Shown here piece by piece: positions 1-10,845 of a DNA stretch of 64,000 nucleotides. The notes under the pieces were generated by a model. It made no database searches and was not told the DNA's origin. It saw only the letters and a program-made list of their open reading frames with translations. The position numbers and the translations under genes are program-made. The stretch spans positions 884,501 through 948,500 of the forward strand of contig NC_090171.1 of the NCBI RefSeq assembly GCF_017916325.1. The letters are read 5' to 3'. This stretch comes from Leishmania martiniquensis. Its lineage: Eukaryota > Euglenozoa > Kinetoplastea > Trypanosomatida > Trypanosomatidae. Numbering within the stretch: the first letter of the stretch is position 1; each line of letters opens with the position of its first letter.

Positions 1-583
1 CGCCGCGACCGGCAGCGTGTGTCCGCGCTGGCTCGAGAAGGCCTGTTTGCGCATTGGGCACGAAGGGACGTCCATGCCAAAATCACTGGCTTGCAGCGGA
101 ACTGCGTCAGCCCTCGCAAAAAAAAGGTATGCAGACATCACCCTCTCCTCAGCGCCGCGCAAACACGCCCAACTCGCTCGCAGCCTCCTGATGAACTTCA
201 AAGTGTCCTTTCACTAGGGGTGGTCAGCGGAACCCTCAAGCCACGAGAAGAAAACTGGCGGGCTGCAAAAAACGGCTCTTCTTTCGTTGGCAAAGTTCCT
301 TTGCTTCCTGCGGGCTGTCGTTGTTGTGCACGCAGTCACCGAATCTGCAGCGGCCGCGGAGTTGCATGATGGCGATACCCTCATGAGCCTAGAGACAACA
401 ACCTACGTCCACCTTGCTTGCAGTTGCTACGCTCAATGAGAAGCACTGCATCCTCCTATCGCTCGAGGCTGGAAGCCCGTTGGGTTTCATGCCATAGATG
501 GCGCGCGCGATGGCCTGATTACGCGCATCCCACTCGGACTGCGCGGACGTCGCCTGTCGGGTGTCCATGGCTGCCTCCCATCC
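1..583. other. Left edge of window, no supported gene
   Basis: One + frame is open from base 1 to a stop at 367-369 (122 codons), so the tail of a gene entering from the left cannot be excluded. Its composition drifts to A-rich lysine codons and it shows no recognisable domain, so I do not call it a CDS. The rest, up to the SIDER-like block, shows no structure I can name, although 470-583 may belong to a longer SIDER element. Confidence 0.4.
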
Positions 584-887
584 CTCCCACACCCGACGGG
601 GTGTGCCGATGAGGCGCAGATGCCGGGGGCGTGGCGCGAGCGCCACGAGCCACGTTGTCCAGCCCTGCAGGCCCGAATGTGGAGAGCCCGCGCACGCCAT
701 CGCGGAGTTGCGCGGCTTGAAGCGGCTGAGGGCGAGGCGCGGCACGCAGGCGGTGCGTCCTGGGCGACCCGGATGCAGCCGTGGGACGTCAGAGGGGCGA
801 GTGTGGGCTGCAGCTGTAGTGGGCCTACTAGTCGACGTGTTCGTGGTGCGAGGAGGACGCTGGCAGAAAGAGAAATGGCCGATACGC
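584..887 (+). repeat. Dispersed repeat copy 1, SIDER-like
   Basis: This 304-bp block recurs at 34234-34537 in the same orientation with no indel and only five substitutions by my count. It carries no intact reading frame of its own. In length class, GC content and position in intergenic or 3'UTR DNA it resembles SIDER1/SIDER2, short degenerate remnants of ingi/L1Tc-type retroposons that are abundant in Leishmania and linked to mRNA destabilisation. Assignment to SIDER rests on this resemblance and on memory of such elements, not on a search. The homology starts abruptly at 584, while the flanks of the two copies differ. Confidence 0.6.
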
Positions 888-1954
888 TGCGCGTCACTGA
901 GTCCCTCACTTTGGCGGTGGGCTGCTTGGATTGTTCTCTCCCACGAAGGCCCTTGCAGGCGTGCGTGAGGTTGCTGCCTTTAGAAGGGGACGGGTGCGGA
1001 AGCGTGCACGACGTCGACTAGATGGATACCGGTGCTTGCGCTCACCGCCCGCCCACCCGCTGCGGCTGGCATGCTTGTATCTTCGTCTGTGCGCAGGGTG
1101 GTTTCTGCGCCCTTCCATAACACGCGGCGGCAACGCAGCCGCTCTTTCACTCGCTGGAGGGGGATGCCGTAAGGATAGACCGCACGTTAAGCGCGCAAGA
1201 AAAAAGAAAAGACCCTGGAAAGGGGTCAGCCGATGGTACCTCTCGGGTCTCCGGAGATTGTCAATGCAACGTCCAGACACCCTGAGGAGAGGAGGAGAGG
1301 GTGGGCAATACCAGGGCAACAATGAAGTCGGCAAGGAATCTTTCGGAGCGTGCGGTGCGTTGGGCAGCGCCACGTCCACATGCGTGGCACAGCAGGTACC
1401 GCAACGCCCTTGTTTTCCTAAATGGTTGGGCAGCGCTTCAATGCCCTTGCCTTTTCGCCATACAACTAGCCCGCATGTCTCTCCTTCTTTCAGCTGCGTT
1501 GCGCTTTCTCTTACACGCCTCCTCTTTCCCCCGTCTCCCCAACCCCCTTTCGCTTTGCTCATAATGGCGGCTCAAAGACGATTATGCAGCTCGTTCAGCA
1601 GCGTTAATGTGTCTCATCTCTGGACATGCGCAGAAGAAAGCCGAGGAACAGTGCAGGCGCAGCTGCGTTTGAGTGGAGGCGTGCCTCACCCCGCCCCCGT
1701 CGCGTCTCTCTATTTCTGCTCTTCAACTCCCATCCTGGAACGCCCTTGCAACCTTCTCCCTTTTCTCCCCTCCTTCTCTCCCTCCATTAACACACGCACA
1801 CACGGAGGCAGCTGTGCTATGAGCAGAGGCCTGTGGGAAAATACACAGCGCTCGGGTTTCGTTTTTTTACTGTTTTGGGGTGGTGCGAAAGGGGGGTGAC
1901 CGCAGCCCTCTCCATACGGACGCAGAAAAGGGGGCTACCCGTTGGATTTCACCC
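888..1954. other. Gene-free spacer upstream of the HAD gene
   Basis: The spacer is pyrimidine-rich, especially 1480-1560 and 1740-1800. Long frames on both strands here lack any domain, and the longest + frame begins with a non-ATG codon. It is probably UTR and intergenic DNA of the polycistron. Confidence 0.5.
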
Positions 1955-2013
1955 CGTTTTTCGTTCTGCTGCTTCGCCCTCCCCCTCCTCTTTCTCTTGG
2001 CTTGCCCTCCCAG
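1955..2013 (+). promoter_or_regulatory. Predicted trans-splice acceptor of the HAD gene
   Basis: A long C/T-rich tract ends in CAG with the AG at 2012-2013, the first AG after the tract. It lies 21 nt before the ATG at 2035 and downstream of the TTG at 1942. This supports 2035 as the real start and rules out the 5'-extended frame. Confidence 0.65.
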
Positions 2014-2034
2014 TTAGTCGTGGCGCATACGCCC

Positions 2035-3039
2035 ATGTTGCCGTCTCTCTTTTTGTTGATCGACATCGACAATACGCTGTACGAGTACAGCGAAACCGGC
2101 TTTCACCATGAGATGCGTGATCGCATTTTCGCCTTTGCGGAGCAGAGGGTTGGCTTGACGGCCGAGCAGGTGGAGTACCTCTCTCGCAAGTACTGGCTGA
2201 ACTACGGCCTCTCCCTCTACGGCTACGTCAAGGAGTATAAGGTCGACGCAAAGGAGTACAGCGATTTTGTGCACCAGTGCTCGTATGACAAGCTGCACTA
2301 TAACAAGCCGCTGGTCGACATGCTTGTGAGCATGCAGTACGTGCCAGAGGATGTGGAGGGGCACGATGGACTGTGCCCCACCGGTGTCGATCACCTCTAC
2401 TACTTCACAAACGCCAACCACGCGCACGCGCGAAGGATACTCGACCGCCAAGGCCTGCGCCCCATATTCGCCCGACCGCGTCCGGCCGGGCGGCCCGTGA
2501 AGGATTATCATGGCACCGACGATCAGACCGACTGCGAGGATGAGGTGGAGTGGCTGGGCTTCTCGTACGAAGACCAGTGGCGACTAACGTATCCGGAGAC
2601 GGCCAACAAGCCGATGCGGCGTGCCTACGAGGTGATCTACAAGGCGATTGACGACCAGGTTACCGAAGATGCAAAACTGTTGGCCGCCACTACGACGGCA
2701 GCGGGCGGCGATTCGGGCCTTATGTCTTCCTCGGCCTTGCATAATTCAGTCAAAGCCGAGGAGGTGGAGAGCAAGCGGGCCCATCTGCGCCCAGAAAACT
2801 TTGTCATGGTGGACGACTCGCTCATGAACATAGATGCACCGCTTGAGCTCGGCTGGAGCGCTGTGTGGTACGCACACGACGCCGAGGAGCTACCCACGGA
2901 CGTGATGACGAACGCAAGTGCTCCTCTCTATGCATCCGCTGTCGCCTCCGGACGTCTGCAAGTGATCCGTAGCATTCTTGAGCTGAAGACGGCCGTGGAG
3001 CGGATTCGCCAGGTCAATAGCCAGAGGACGTTATTGTAA
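2035..3039 (+). CDS. HAD-superfamily hydrolase, pyrimidine 5'-nucleotidase-like (SDT1/PHM8 type)
   Basis: A 334-residue protein. Near the N terminus it has HAD motif I, DIDNT at residues 10-14, where D10 would be the phospho-aspartate nucleophile and D12 the acid/base. Motif II is the FTNANHAHA region, motif III the lysine of the NKPM segment, and motif IV the VDDS segment with D260 and D261 holding Mg2+. The spacing and the helical cap after motif I match the Sdt1/Phm8 class that dephosphorylates pyrimidine nucleotides (family knowledge). The acidic stretch after the GRPVKDYHG segment and the ~50-residue Ala/Thr/Ser-rich stretch before motif IV look like lineage-specific insertions. No targeting signal is evident, so it is probably cytosolic. 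Substrate is inferred from family only. Confidence 0.8.
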   Translation: MLPSLFLLIDIDNTLYEYSETGFHHEMRDRIFAFAEQRVGLTAEQVEYLSRKYWLNYGLSLYGYVKEYKVDAKEYSDFVHQCSYDKLHYNKPLVDMLVSMQYVPEDVEGHDGLCPTGVDHLYYFTNANHAHARRILDRQGLRPIFARPRPAGRPVKDYHGTDDQTDCEDEVEWLGFSYEDQWRLTYPETANKPMRRAYEVIYKAIDDQVTEDAKLLAATTTAAGGDSGLMSSSALHNSVKAEEVESKRAHLRPENFVMVDDSLMNIDAPLELGWSAVWYAHDAEELPTDVMTNASAPLYASAVASGRLQVIRSILELKTAVERIRQVNSQRTLL

Positions 3040-4013
3040 AGGTAAGAAGTGGGGGGGGGGTAGCTTCGCGTTGATGGCGAGGAGCATCTTCATGGAAGCG
3101 GTGCGAGTGCGTCTTTCTGTGCGGGCTTGTCGTCGTCTGATCCACGGAGTGGCGTCCACGATGCGGGTATACAGGCACGCACATCAGCATTCACTCACTT
3201 CCACGCCACAGAGGTAGCTGCACCTGTTGCGATCGCGTTTGATTTCTCTAGCAGCCATGGCGGACGCCCTGGAGAACGTTGTGAAGGCTGCGGAAGGGGC
3301 CCGCTTGCGTGCACGTGTAGGCTCGCTGGCTCTGTCCCGATGATGTATAATGCGTCTGCGCAGGCGAACCTGCCAACTCGGGAAGAAAAACGGACGTGGA
3401 CGAAACGTATGGAAGAAAGGCCAACCACTGCCGATATGGGGACTCCGGGCGGCAGCGCGGAGGCACAGGAGAAAGATGGGGAGGGGACTGCGTAGACACG
3501 CCATCACTCTCCGATGGCAGCTGCGTTCTCGCCTCACTGAACGCTCTCCTAAGGAGAGGAGCGACTTGGTCGGGTTCGTCGTTCATCGGCAACATGGGGA
3601 GCCCACGAGGGGAGTGGGAGTGGGAGCCATCGGCCTTGAACGATGACGGCTCTTCGACGCCTTTCCTCTTGATCACCGCCCCTCTCCCTCCCCTCCTCAA
3701 CACACACGCATGCGCGGGCGCTTCTCTCCCTCCCTCCTCGCCTCTACAGCTCCGCTTTATCCCACCGCCTTCTGCTCTTCTCACCAGCCTTCTCCTCTTT
3801 TTTTTTTCGTCCCGTATCGTCGGTTGCCCGCCTCTCTGACGACTGAGTTGGTGAGTACAAACGCACTACGAGCCATCACGACAAGACCGCAGAAGAGCAC
3901 CTATTCACAAGGACGTACGCACAAAAAGGACTGGGCTTTGCTTCGCCTTCATTTCGCTGACTATCCCTCACACTCGCCTCCTCCCCCTTCATCCCTGTTG
4001 ACTCGATCCAATC
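3040..4013. other. Spacer: HAD 3'UTR and p24 upstream region
   Basis: No supported gene. It holds a G run just after the stop (about 3050-3060) and pyrimidine-rich DNA towards 3660-3830. ORFs on either strand lack domains. Confidence 0.5.
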
Positions 4014-4015
4014 AG
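3971..4015 (+). promoter_or_regulatory. Predicted trans-splice acceptor of the p24 gene
   Basis: A C/T-rich tract (about 3971-4000) is followed by the first AG at 4014-4015, which would give a 5'UTR of about 55 nt before the ATG at 4071. Confidence 0.5.
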
Positions 4016-4070
4016 CTTCAGAGGAGGAGTTGGATCATTGCGTAAACGAATCGACGCCGCTACAACAGCA

Positions 4071-4877
4071 ATGCGCGCATCATCTAGAGGGGGCGCACGC
4101 GTGGACTGGAGCCGTTCGCGCTTCCCGCAGCAGCTTCTTTACCTCGCTGTGCTTGTCGTTCTCGTCCCGTCTGCCACGACGGTGAACGCGCTAACCTATC
4201 ACTTCACTGACGGCAAGCCGTTGTGCTTTTCTGAGGTCATTGAGAACGTTGGGGAGAGTCAGATCACCGGCGTGTACAACTGGAGAGCTAACCCCATGCT
4301 GCCAGCCTCAAAGGTGCAGCTGCGGCTTTCCGTGAAGGACGCAACAGGGAACGTGTACTACGACAGGGAGATGATGGAAGGCGAGCACTCTTTCGCAGTG
4401 CAGCTGAACCCCAGAGTACTGAGTGGGGAGCAGCTCATCTGCTTTACCGCCTCCTCAAGCTTCGTCGCCCCGGCGGAGAGGCCAGTGAAGGTGCGCATCG
4501 AACTGGATCAGGAGCGCAAGGGCGGCTTCAACGCCGACAAAGAGGTTGTCGAGACAATGCAGAAGCGGCGTCAGATCGATGGCCTCGACGTTTACACTTA
4601 CCAAGAGGCAGGGGGAGAGCTGAAGGACATCCTGCAGCCGCGCGCCTACCTGGAGGCCATTGAGCGGGAGCTCACCGCGATGGGGCGGCTGCTTGATGCG
4701 CTAGCACGAAACTTGGGGGACAGCGTTCAGAGGGAGTCCCGCATGCGAATTACTTCGGAGAGCACCTTTACCCGCGTGTGGGTGTGCTCACTGCTCCTCA
4801 TCGGTATCATCTCTGGTGTCCTTTGGATGCAGTTTCGCTTCCTCAAGTCGACCCTCCGGAAGAAAAAGCTTCTGTGA
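4071..4877 (+). CDS. p24/EMP24/GP25L family transmembrane cargo receptor (GOLD domain)
   Basis: A 268-residue type I membrane protein. Residues ~15-40 form a hydrophobic signal peptide. A GOLD domain follows (about 42-150) with the two cysteines usual for the family (in the PLCFSEV and LICFTAS segments). A probably coiled helical region precedes a single transmembrane helix near 236-256. The short cytosolic tail ends in KKLL, a KKxx dilysine COPI-retrieval signal. p24 proteins cycle between ER and Golgi, helping to load cargo into COPII and COPI vesicles. The frame extends to a TTG at 4038, but 4071 is the first ATG and lies after the predicted acceptor. Family assignment is firm; the p24 subfamily is not resolved. 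Confidence 0.9.
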   Translation: MRASSRGGARVDWSRSRFPQQLLYLAVLVVLVPSATTVNALTYHFTDGKPLCFSEVIENVGESQITGVYNWRANPMLPASKVQLRLSVKDATGNVYYDREMMEGEHSFAVQLNPRVLSGEQLICFTASSSFVAPAERPVKVRIELDQERKGGFNADKEVVETMQKRRQIDGLDVYTYQEAGGELKDILQPRAYLEAIERELTAMGRLLDALARNLGDSVQRESRMRITSESTFTRVWVCSLLLIGIISGVLWMQFRFLKSTLRKKKLL

Positions 4878-6404
4878 GAGCGCTGGGGAGGGATGCAAAG
4901 ATGATGACGTAGATGAACGCGTGCAAGTGAGTGTCAGCCGTCTTCCTCCTCCCCTCTCCCTTTGTTTCGATGCGTCGACGCCGTCACCATCTCGCTTCCA
5001 TTTGCCTTCTCGGCGGCAGTCGCGTGTCACTCGTGTAGCAGCGTAGGGTGGGAGGTGCAAGTAAGTGTGTGTGTAGGTGTGTGGGGTATTCATCTCTATG
5101 GGGGAGGGGAGGGGAGGGAGACAGCTGAATGGGCTTTGTTGGCGCTGAGCATTTCTTTTTTGTGTTGCATTCTTTGGTGCTTTTAAGCGGCTGTGTGTGT
5201 ATATATGTATGTGCGTGTGCGTGGAAGGAGGGAGTGGGCGTGGAGTGGCGTGACGTGGCGAGGACAGGGGTGGCTGGGCGACATTCAGTAGGAGGGGCTG
5301 TTGGGAGCTACAAAAATGTCGTCGCACTGGCCACCCACCGCTTTTTGGCGGCGCCTCATAGCGCCTTTGCCTTTCGCACGGAGGGGGCCTTTCGCTGGTA
5401 ATTCTCGCTGGAGCTCTGCAGCACCCTTTGCTCACGTACTACGTCGCTGCCCCCTTCTTACGGTTCTCCTCCCTCTCTATGGCTTCCGCTGCGATGGTTG
5501 ACCAGATTGCTGTGTGCGAGTTGCTCCCCGCTAGACGCCCGCACGCGGAGCACTGCGGCAACGCAGGAGGTGTTGACTATGGCTTCTCGCAGCTCCTTCT
5601 GGGTAACAGTTTGCGACGTCTCAGTCACCTGGAGGGCGCGCCCCATGCCTTCTCTATCTTCGCCTCTTCTCCGGCTGCTGAAGCGCAGAGGGAGTGGGGG
5701 GGGTAAGGCAATCGGGTGCAGCGCGTGTGCGCTCTTCTCGCGGAAAGCTGCCAATGTGACCGCAATGGTAAACATAAGCAGAGAAAACGTGCTTGTGTCC
5801 GTCTGACGTGATGTGATCCGTGCGGCGCCCTCCCAATGGCACGTGGTGAGGACGGGTGACGTTCCTTGTGCCCCCTCTCTTCCACAATGCGCGACGGAGC
5901 CGCGAAACAAAAAGCGCACACACACACACCGACGGTACCAAAGCGCTGCGTTTTTCGTCCTCACCTGCGTCGTCCGGTCCTTAACACAGTGGGATCGTGT
6001 CCTCGCCATCCTCCTTTTGACGGGTGCACGGGAGGAGGGCGACACACTAAGCGCCGGCCGCCTCCGCGTCCCTCTCTCTCTCCAGCGACGCAGGGCTGAT
6101 CAGAAAACGAATATTTCCCATGCCACTGCTGCATTGGTATCGTTCGCCCATCTCCATGTGTCGCAACCACACAGGACCCATCGAACCCGCAGCCCAGCCA
6201 CCCTGAGCGCGCGTCTTTCTCACTCTCCGCCACATCTCCGTCTCTTACTCGTCACGCTTCTGCATCTCATCTGGACACCTGCAAGCCCACACACACAAGG
6301 CTCGCCCTTCCCTACGTAAAAAGCCACACGATCCCGGCCCCTCTCGTCCTTTACCTGCTTCTCCCTCCGTTCCTCCGCCGCACACACATACACACAGCAA
6401 GCCT
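4878..6404. other. Spacer between p24 and the 532-bp array
   Basis: About 1.5 kb without a supported gene. It contains GT-rich stretches (5065-5090, 5190-5225), a G/A-rich run near 5100-5125 and CA-rich tracts near 5918 and 6290. It probably includes the p24 3'UTR. ORFs on both strands are short and show no domain. Confidence 0.5.
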
Positions 6405-9400
6405 GCCCCGTCCCCTCGCCCGCGCACCCCACCGCCTGTGCCTCTGTCTGCGCCAGTCCGACCACAGGATGACAAAAAATGTTTCATTGTAGTGTGCGCT
6501 GAGCTGGACGCCTGCTGAGAAATCGAACATATCGCAAATCACTCCACTCTGAGGGTCTCCGCGTGTGCGTGTGTGGTGATGTTCTACAAATGGTGAGAGG
6601 AGGTGTGCACTGGCATGCCCAGTGCTGCCGTGCCGTGCCGGCGGTGGCGGTGGGCTGCTTGCCCTGCTTGTGCGACGCTGTTATAATCCCGTGCCGCGCA
6701 TCTGCCCTGTGGGCGGGACGATTCATGCACAGCGAAGATAGGACATGCGCCACCGGCCCTTTGGTGCGCGCGCGCTTGCTGCACCGTGCTGCGATGATTT
6801 CAACAAAGCAACTTATCTCCGTTAACGGACACGGTCGCTGACGACAACCACTGACTCACATAACCAAGATCTGCTATGACTGCACGTGTACGCAAGTGTG
6901 TGTGTGTGTGTGTTGGAGCGTCTCGGACCCCTCCCCGCCCCGTCCCCTCGCCCGCGCACCCCACCGCCTGTGCCTCTGTCTGCGCCAGTCCGACCACAGG
7001 ATGACAAAAAATGTTTCATTGTAGTGTGCGCTGAGCTGGACGCCTGCTGAGAAATCGAACATATCGCAAATCACTCCACTCTGAGGGTCTCCGCGTGTGC
7101 GTGTGTGGTGATGTTCTACAAATGGTGAGAGGAGGTGTGCACTGGCATGCCCAGTGCTGCCGTGCCGTGCCGGCGGTGGCGGTGGGCTGCTTGCCCTGCT
7201 TGTGCGACGCTGTTATAATCCCGTGCCGCGCATCTGCCCTGTGGGCGGGACGATTCATGCACAGCGAAGATAGGACATGCGCCACCGGCCCTTTGGTGCG
7301 CGCGCGCTTGCTGCACCGTGCTGCGATGATTTCAACAAAGCAACTTATCTCCGTTAACGGACACGGTCGCTGACGACAACCACTGACTCACATAACCAAG
7401 ATCTGCTATGACTGCACGTGTACGCAAGTGTGTGTGTGTGTGTGTGTTGGAGCGTCTCGGACCCCTCCCCGCCCCGTCCCCTCGCCCGCGCACCCCACCG
7501 CCTGTGCCTCTGTCTGCGCCAGTCCGACCACAGGATGACAAAAAATGTTTCATTGTAGTGTGCGCTGAGCTGGACGCCTGCTGAGAAATCGAACATATCG
7601 CAAATCACTCCACTCTGAGGGTCTCCGCGTGTGCGTGTGTGGTGATGTTCTACAAATGGTGAGAGGAGGTGTGCACTGGCATGCCCAGTGCTGCCGTGCC
7701 GTGCCGGCGGTGGCGGTGGGCTGCTTGCCCTGCTTGTGCGACGCTGTTATAATCCCGTGCCGCGCATCTGCCCTGTGGGCGGGACGATTCATGCACAGCG
7801 AAGATAGGACATGCGCCACCGGCCCTTGGTGCGCGCGCGCTTGCTGCACCGTGCTGCGATGATTTCAACAAAGCAACTTATCTCCGTTAACGGACACGGT
7901 CGCTGACGACAACCACTGACTCACATAACCAAGATCTGCTATGACTGCACGTGTACGCAAGTGTGTGTGTGTGTGTGTTGGAGCGTCTCGGACCCCTCCC
8001 CGCCCCGTCCCCTCGCCCGCGCACCCCACCGCCTGTGCCTCTGTCTGCGCCAGTCCGACCACAGGATGACAAAAAATGTTTCATTGTAGTGTGCGCTGAG
8101 CTGGACGCCTGCTGAGAAATCGAACATATCGCAAATCACTCCACTCTGAGGGTCTCCGCGTGTGCGTGTGTGGTGATGTTCTACAAATGGTGAGAGGAGG
8201 TGTGCACTGGCATGCCCAGTGCTGCCGTGCCGTGCCGGCGGTGGCGGTGGGCTGCTTGCCCTGCTTGTGCGACGCTGTTATAATCCCGTGCCGCGCATCT
8301 GCCCTGTGGGCGGGACGATTCATGCACAGCGAAGATAGGACATGCGCCACCGGCCCTTTGGTGCGCGCGCGCTTGCTGCACCGTGCTGCGATGATTTCAA
8401 CAAAGCAACTTATCTCCGTTAACGGACACGGTCGCTGACGACAACCACTGACTCACATAACCAAGATCTGCTATGACTGCACGTGTACGCAAGTGTGTGT
8501 GTGTGTGTGTTGGAGCGTCTCGGACCCCTCCCCGCCCCGTCCCCTCGCCCGCGCACCCCACCGCCTGTGCCTCTGTCTGCGCCAGTCCGACCACAGGATG
8601 ACAAAAAATGTTTCATTGTAGTGTGCGCTGAGCTGGACGCCTGCTGAGAAATCGAACATATCGCAAATCACTCCACTCTGAGGGTCTCCGCGTGTGCGTG
8701 TGTGGTGATGTTCTACAAATGGTGAGAGGAGGTGTGCACTGGCATGCCCAGTGCTGCCGTGCCGTGCCGGCGGTGGCGGTGGGCTGCTTGCCCTGCTTGT
8801 GCGACGCTGTTATAATCCCGTGCCGCGCATCTGCCCTGTGGGCGGGACGATTCATGCACAGCGAAGATAGGACATGCGCCACCGGCCCTTTGGTGCGCGC
8901 GCGCTTGCTGCACCGTGCTGCGATGATTTCAACAAAGCAACTTATCTCCGTTAACGGACACGGTCGCTGACGACAACCACTGACTCACATAACCAAGATC
9001 TGCTATGACTGCACGTGTACGCAAGTGTGTGTGTGTGTGTGTGTTGGAGCGTCTCGGACCCCTCCCCGCCCCGTCCCCTCGCCCGCGCACCCCACCGCCT
9101 GTGCCTCTGTCTGCGCCAGTCCGACCACAGGATGACAAAAAATGTTTCATTGTAGTGTGCGCTGAGCTGGACGCCTGCTGAGAAATCGAACATATCGCAA
9201 ATCACTCCACTCTGAGGGTCTCCGCGTGTGCGTGTGTGGTGATGTTCTACAAATGGTGAGAGGAGGTGTGCACTGGCATGCCCAGTGCTGCCGTGCCGTG
9301 CCGGCGGTGGCGGTGGGCTGCTTGCCCTGCTTGTGCGACGCTGTTATAATCCCGTGCCGCGCATCTGCCCTGTGGGCGGGACGATTCATGCACAGCGAAG

Positions 9401-10093
9401 ATAGGACATGCGCCACCGGCCCTTTGGTGCGCGCGCGCTTGCTGCACCGTGCTGCGATGATTTCAACAAAGCAACTTATCTCCGTTAACGGACACGGTCG
9501 CTGACGACAACCACTGACTCACATAACCAAGATCTGCTATGACTGCACGTGTACGCAAGTGTGTGTGTGGTGTGTGTTGGAGCGTCTCGGACCCCTCCCC
9601 GCCCCGTCCCCTCGCCCGCGCACCCCACCGCCTGTGCCTCTGTCTGCGCCAGTCCGACCACAGGATGACAAAAAATGTTTCATTGTAGTGTGCGCTGAGC
9701 TGGACGCCTGCTGAGAAATCGAACATATCGCAAATCACTCCACTCTGAGGGTCTCCGCGTGTGCGTGTGTGGTGATGTTCTACAAATGGTGAGAGGAGGT
9801 GTGCACTGGCATGCCCAGTGCTGCCGTGCCGTGCCGGCGGTGGCGGTGGGCTGCTTGCCCTGCTTGTGCGACGCTGTTATAATCCCGTGCCGCGCATCTG
9901 CCCTGTGGGCGGGACGATTCATGCACAGCGAAGATAGGACATGCGCCACCGGCCCTTTGGTGCGCGCGCGCTTGCTGCACCGTGCTGCGATGATTTCAAC
10001 AAAGCAACTTATCTCCGTTAACGGACACGGTCGCTGACGACAACCACTGACTCACATAACCAAGATCTGCTATGACTGCACGTGTACGCAAGT
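6405..10093. repeat. Array of seven ~532-bp tandem repeats
   Basis: Units start at 6405, 6937, 7471, 8002, 8534, 9068 and 9601, giving periods of 532, 534, 531, 532, 534 and 533 bp. The last unit stops short of the GT tract and the GC-rich spacer that close the others. Copies are virtually identical. I see differences only in GT-tract length, one T deletion near 7826 (unit 3) and an interrupted GT tract near 9560 (unit 6). Each unit has a 7-bp inverted repeat with a 5-nt loop (first at 6607-6625), a 10-bp palindrome (6819-6828) and a GC alternation. Small ORFs repeat in every unit on both strands simply because the DNA repeats, and none resembles a known protein. Leishmania has a repeat class of about this length (I recall LST-R533), but I cannot confirm identity. 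Confidence 0.95.
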
Positions 10094-10762
10094 TTGTGCA
10101 TGCGGGTGCTGCATTGTTGTTGGTTGTGACGTTTTTTGTTTCGAACTGTATACAGGGGCTTTCGCGTGCTGTACTGGTGGCGGTTGCTAAGTTTACACGG
10201 CTGTTATTCTCCAGACGCTCTTATGGGCCAACGTGGGGAGTTAGTTGAGTTGAAGGGGCGTACTGGCGGCCACCGAGCAGAGGATTTTTTCCGCGGACTT
10301 CGGCGGCCTATTATCTCTGAAAAACTGGATAGGCATGCGTGGTCACGACGAGGGTGTTGCTCGCTTCTTTTTGCCTGTGTGGCTTCTCCATTTCACTCTC
10401 TGGCAGCTTTGGGTGCATTCGGGGGGGGGCGTTGTTCGGCAGCACTCCTCTACCTGCGCCATGGTATGTGTTTCTATGCATGTGGACTTATCTTCATCCG
10501 CTGTAACGTCCTCCCACGTCTTCCACGAGGCACGTCTCACTCACGTTAATCGCCTCTCTCGAGGGCACTACAGGGCACAGTACTTGAGCAGATCCCTTCA
10601 AATATCTCTCTTTCTCTAGCGGAATCACACACGGGCCACCCGGACCTTCACTGATAATCTACTACCACGGCCTCACTGAAGAGGGGGTGGGGATCGGCTT
10701 CTCGGTAACTTGCACGACTGCTGCGATTGACGTGCTGCCTCCCCCTGCGGTCGGGGCGCCTT
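10094..10762. other. Spacer between array and dynein light chain gene
   Basis: About 0.7 kb with no supported gene. A + frame at 10136-10549 has no domain and non-coding-like composition. A G run lies near 10421-10430. Confidence 0.5.
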
Positions 10763-10800
10763 CGGCTCTCCTTCTTGTGTGCTCTCTCTCTCAAGCATAG
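10763..10800 (+). promoter_or_regulatory. Predicted trans-splice acceptor of the dynein light chain gene
   Basis: A CT-rich tract up to about 10792 is followed by AGs at 10794-10795 and 10799-10800, roughly 45-50 nt before the ATG at 10846. Confidence 0.55.
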
Positions 10801-10845
10801 GTACTCGCTCGAAACGTTCGCCTCCGCAAGAGGAGCTCTTCAGGC

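Noticed and set aside
1..369. Frame open from the left edge, possibly a gene's C terminus
   Set aside because: There is no domain and its composition is mixed. It cannot be judged without the upstream sequence.
561..968. Arg-rich frame in SIDER-like copy 1, also seen at 34148-34747
   Set aside because: The shared translation follows from the 304-bp repeat. It has no intact retroposon domain and differs outside the block.
931..1899. 322-codon + frame upstream of the HAD gene
   Set aside because: It begins with a non-ATG codon, crosses pyrimidine tracts and translates to low-complexity Ser/Pro/Arg sequence with no domain.
6668..6700. TATAAT-like motif in each 532-bp unit as a promoter
   Set aside because: Bacterial-type boxes are not expected to work in trypanosomatid nuclear genes, and a short AT motif is uninformative.
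6563..10037. ORFs of 60-99 codons repeated in each 532-bp unit on both strands
   Set aside because: They recur only because the DNA repeats. Several frames are open at once, none resembles a known protein, and indels in the GT tract change some of them freely.
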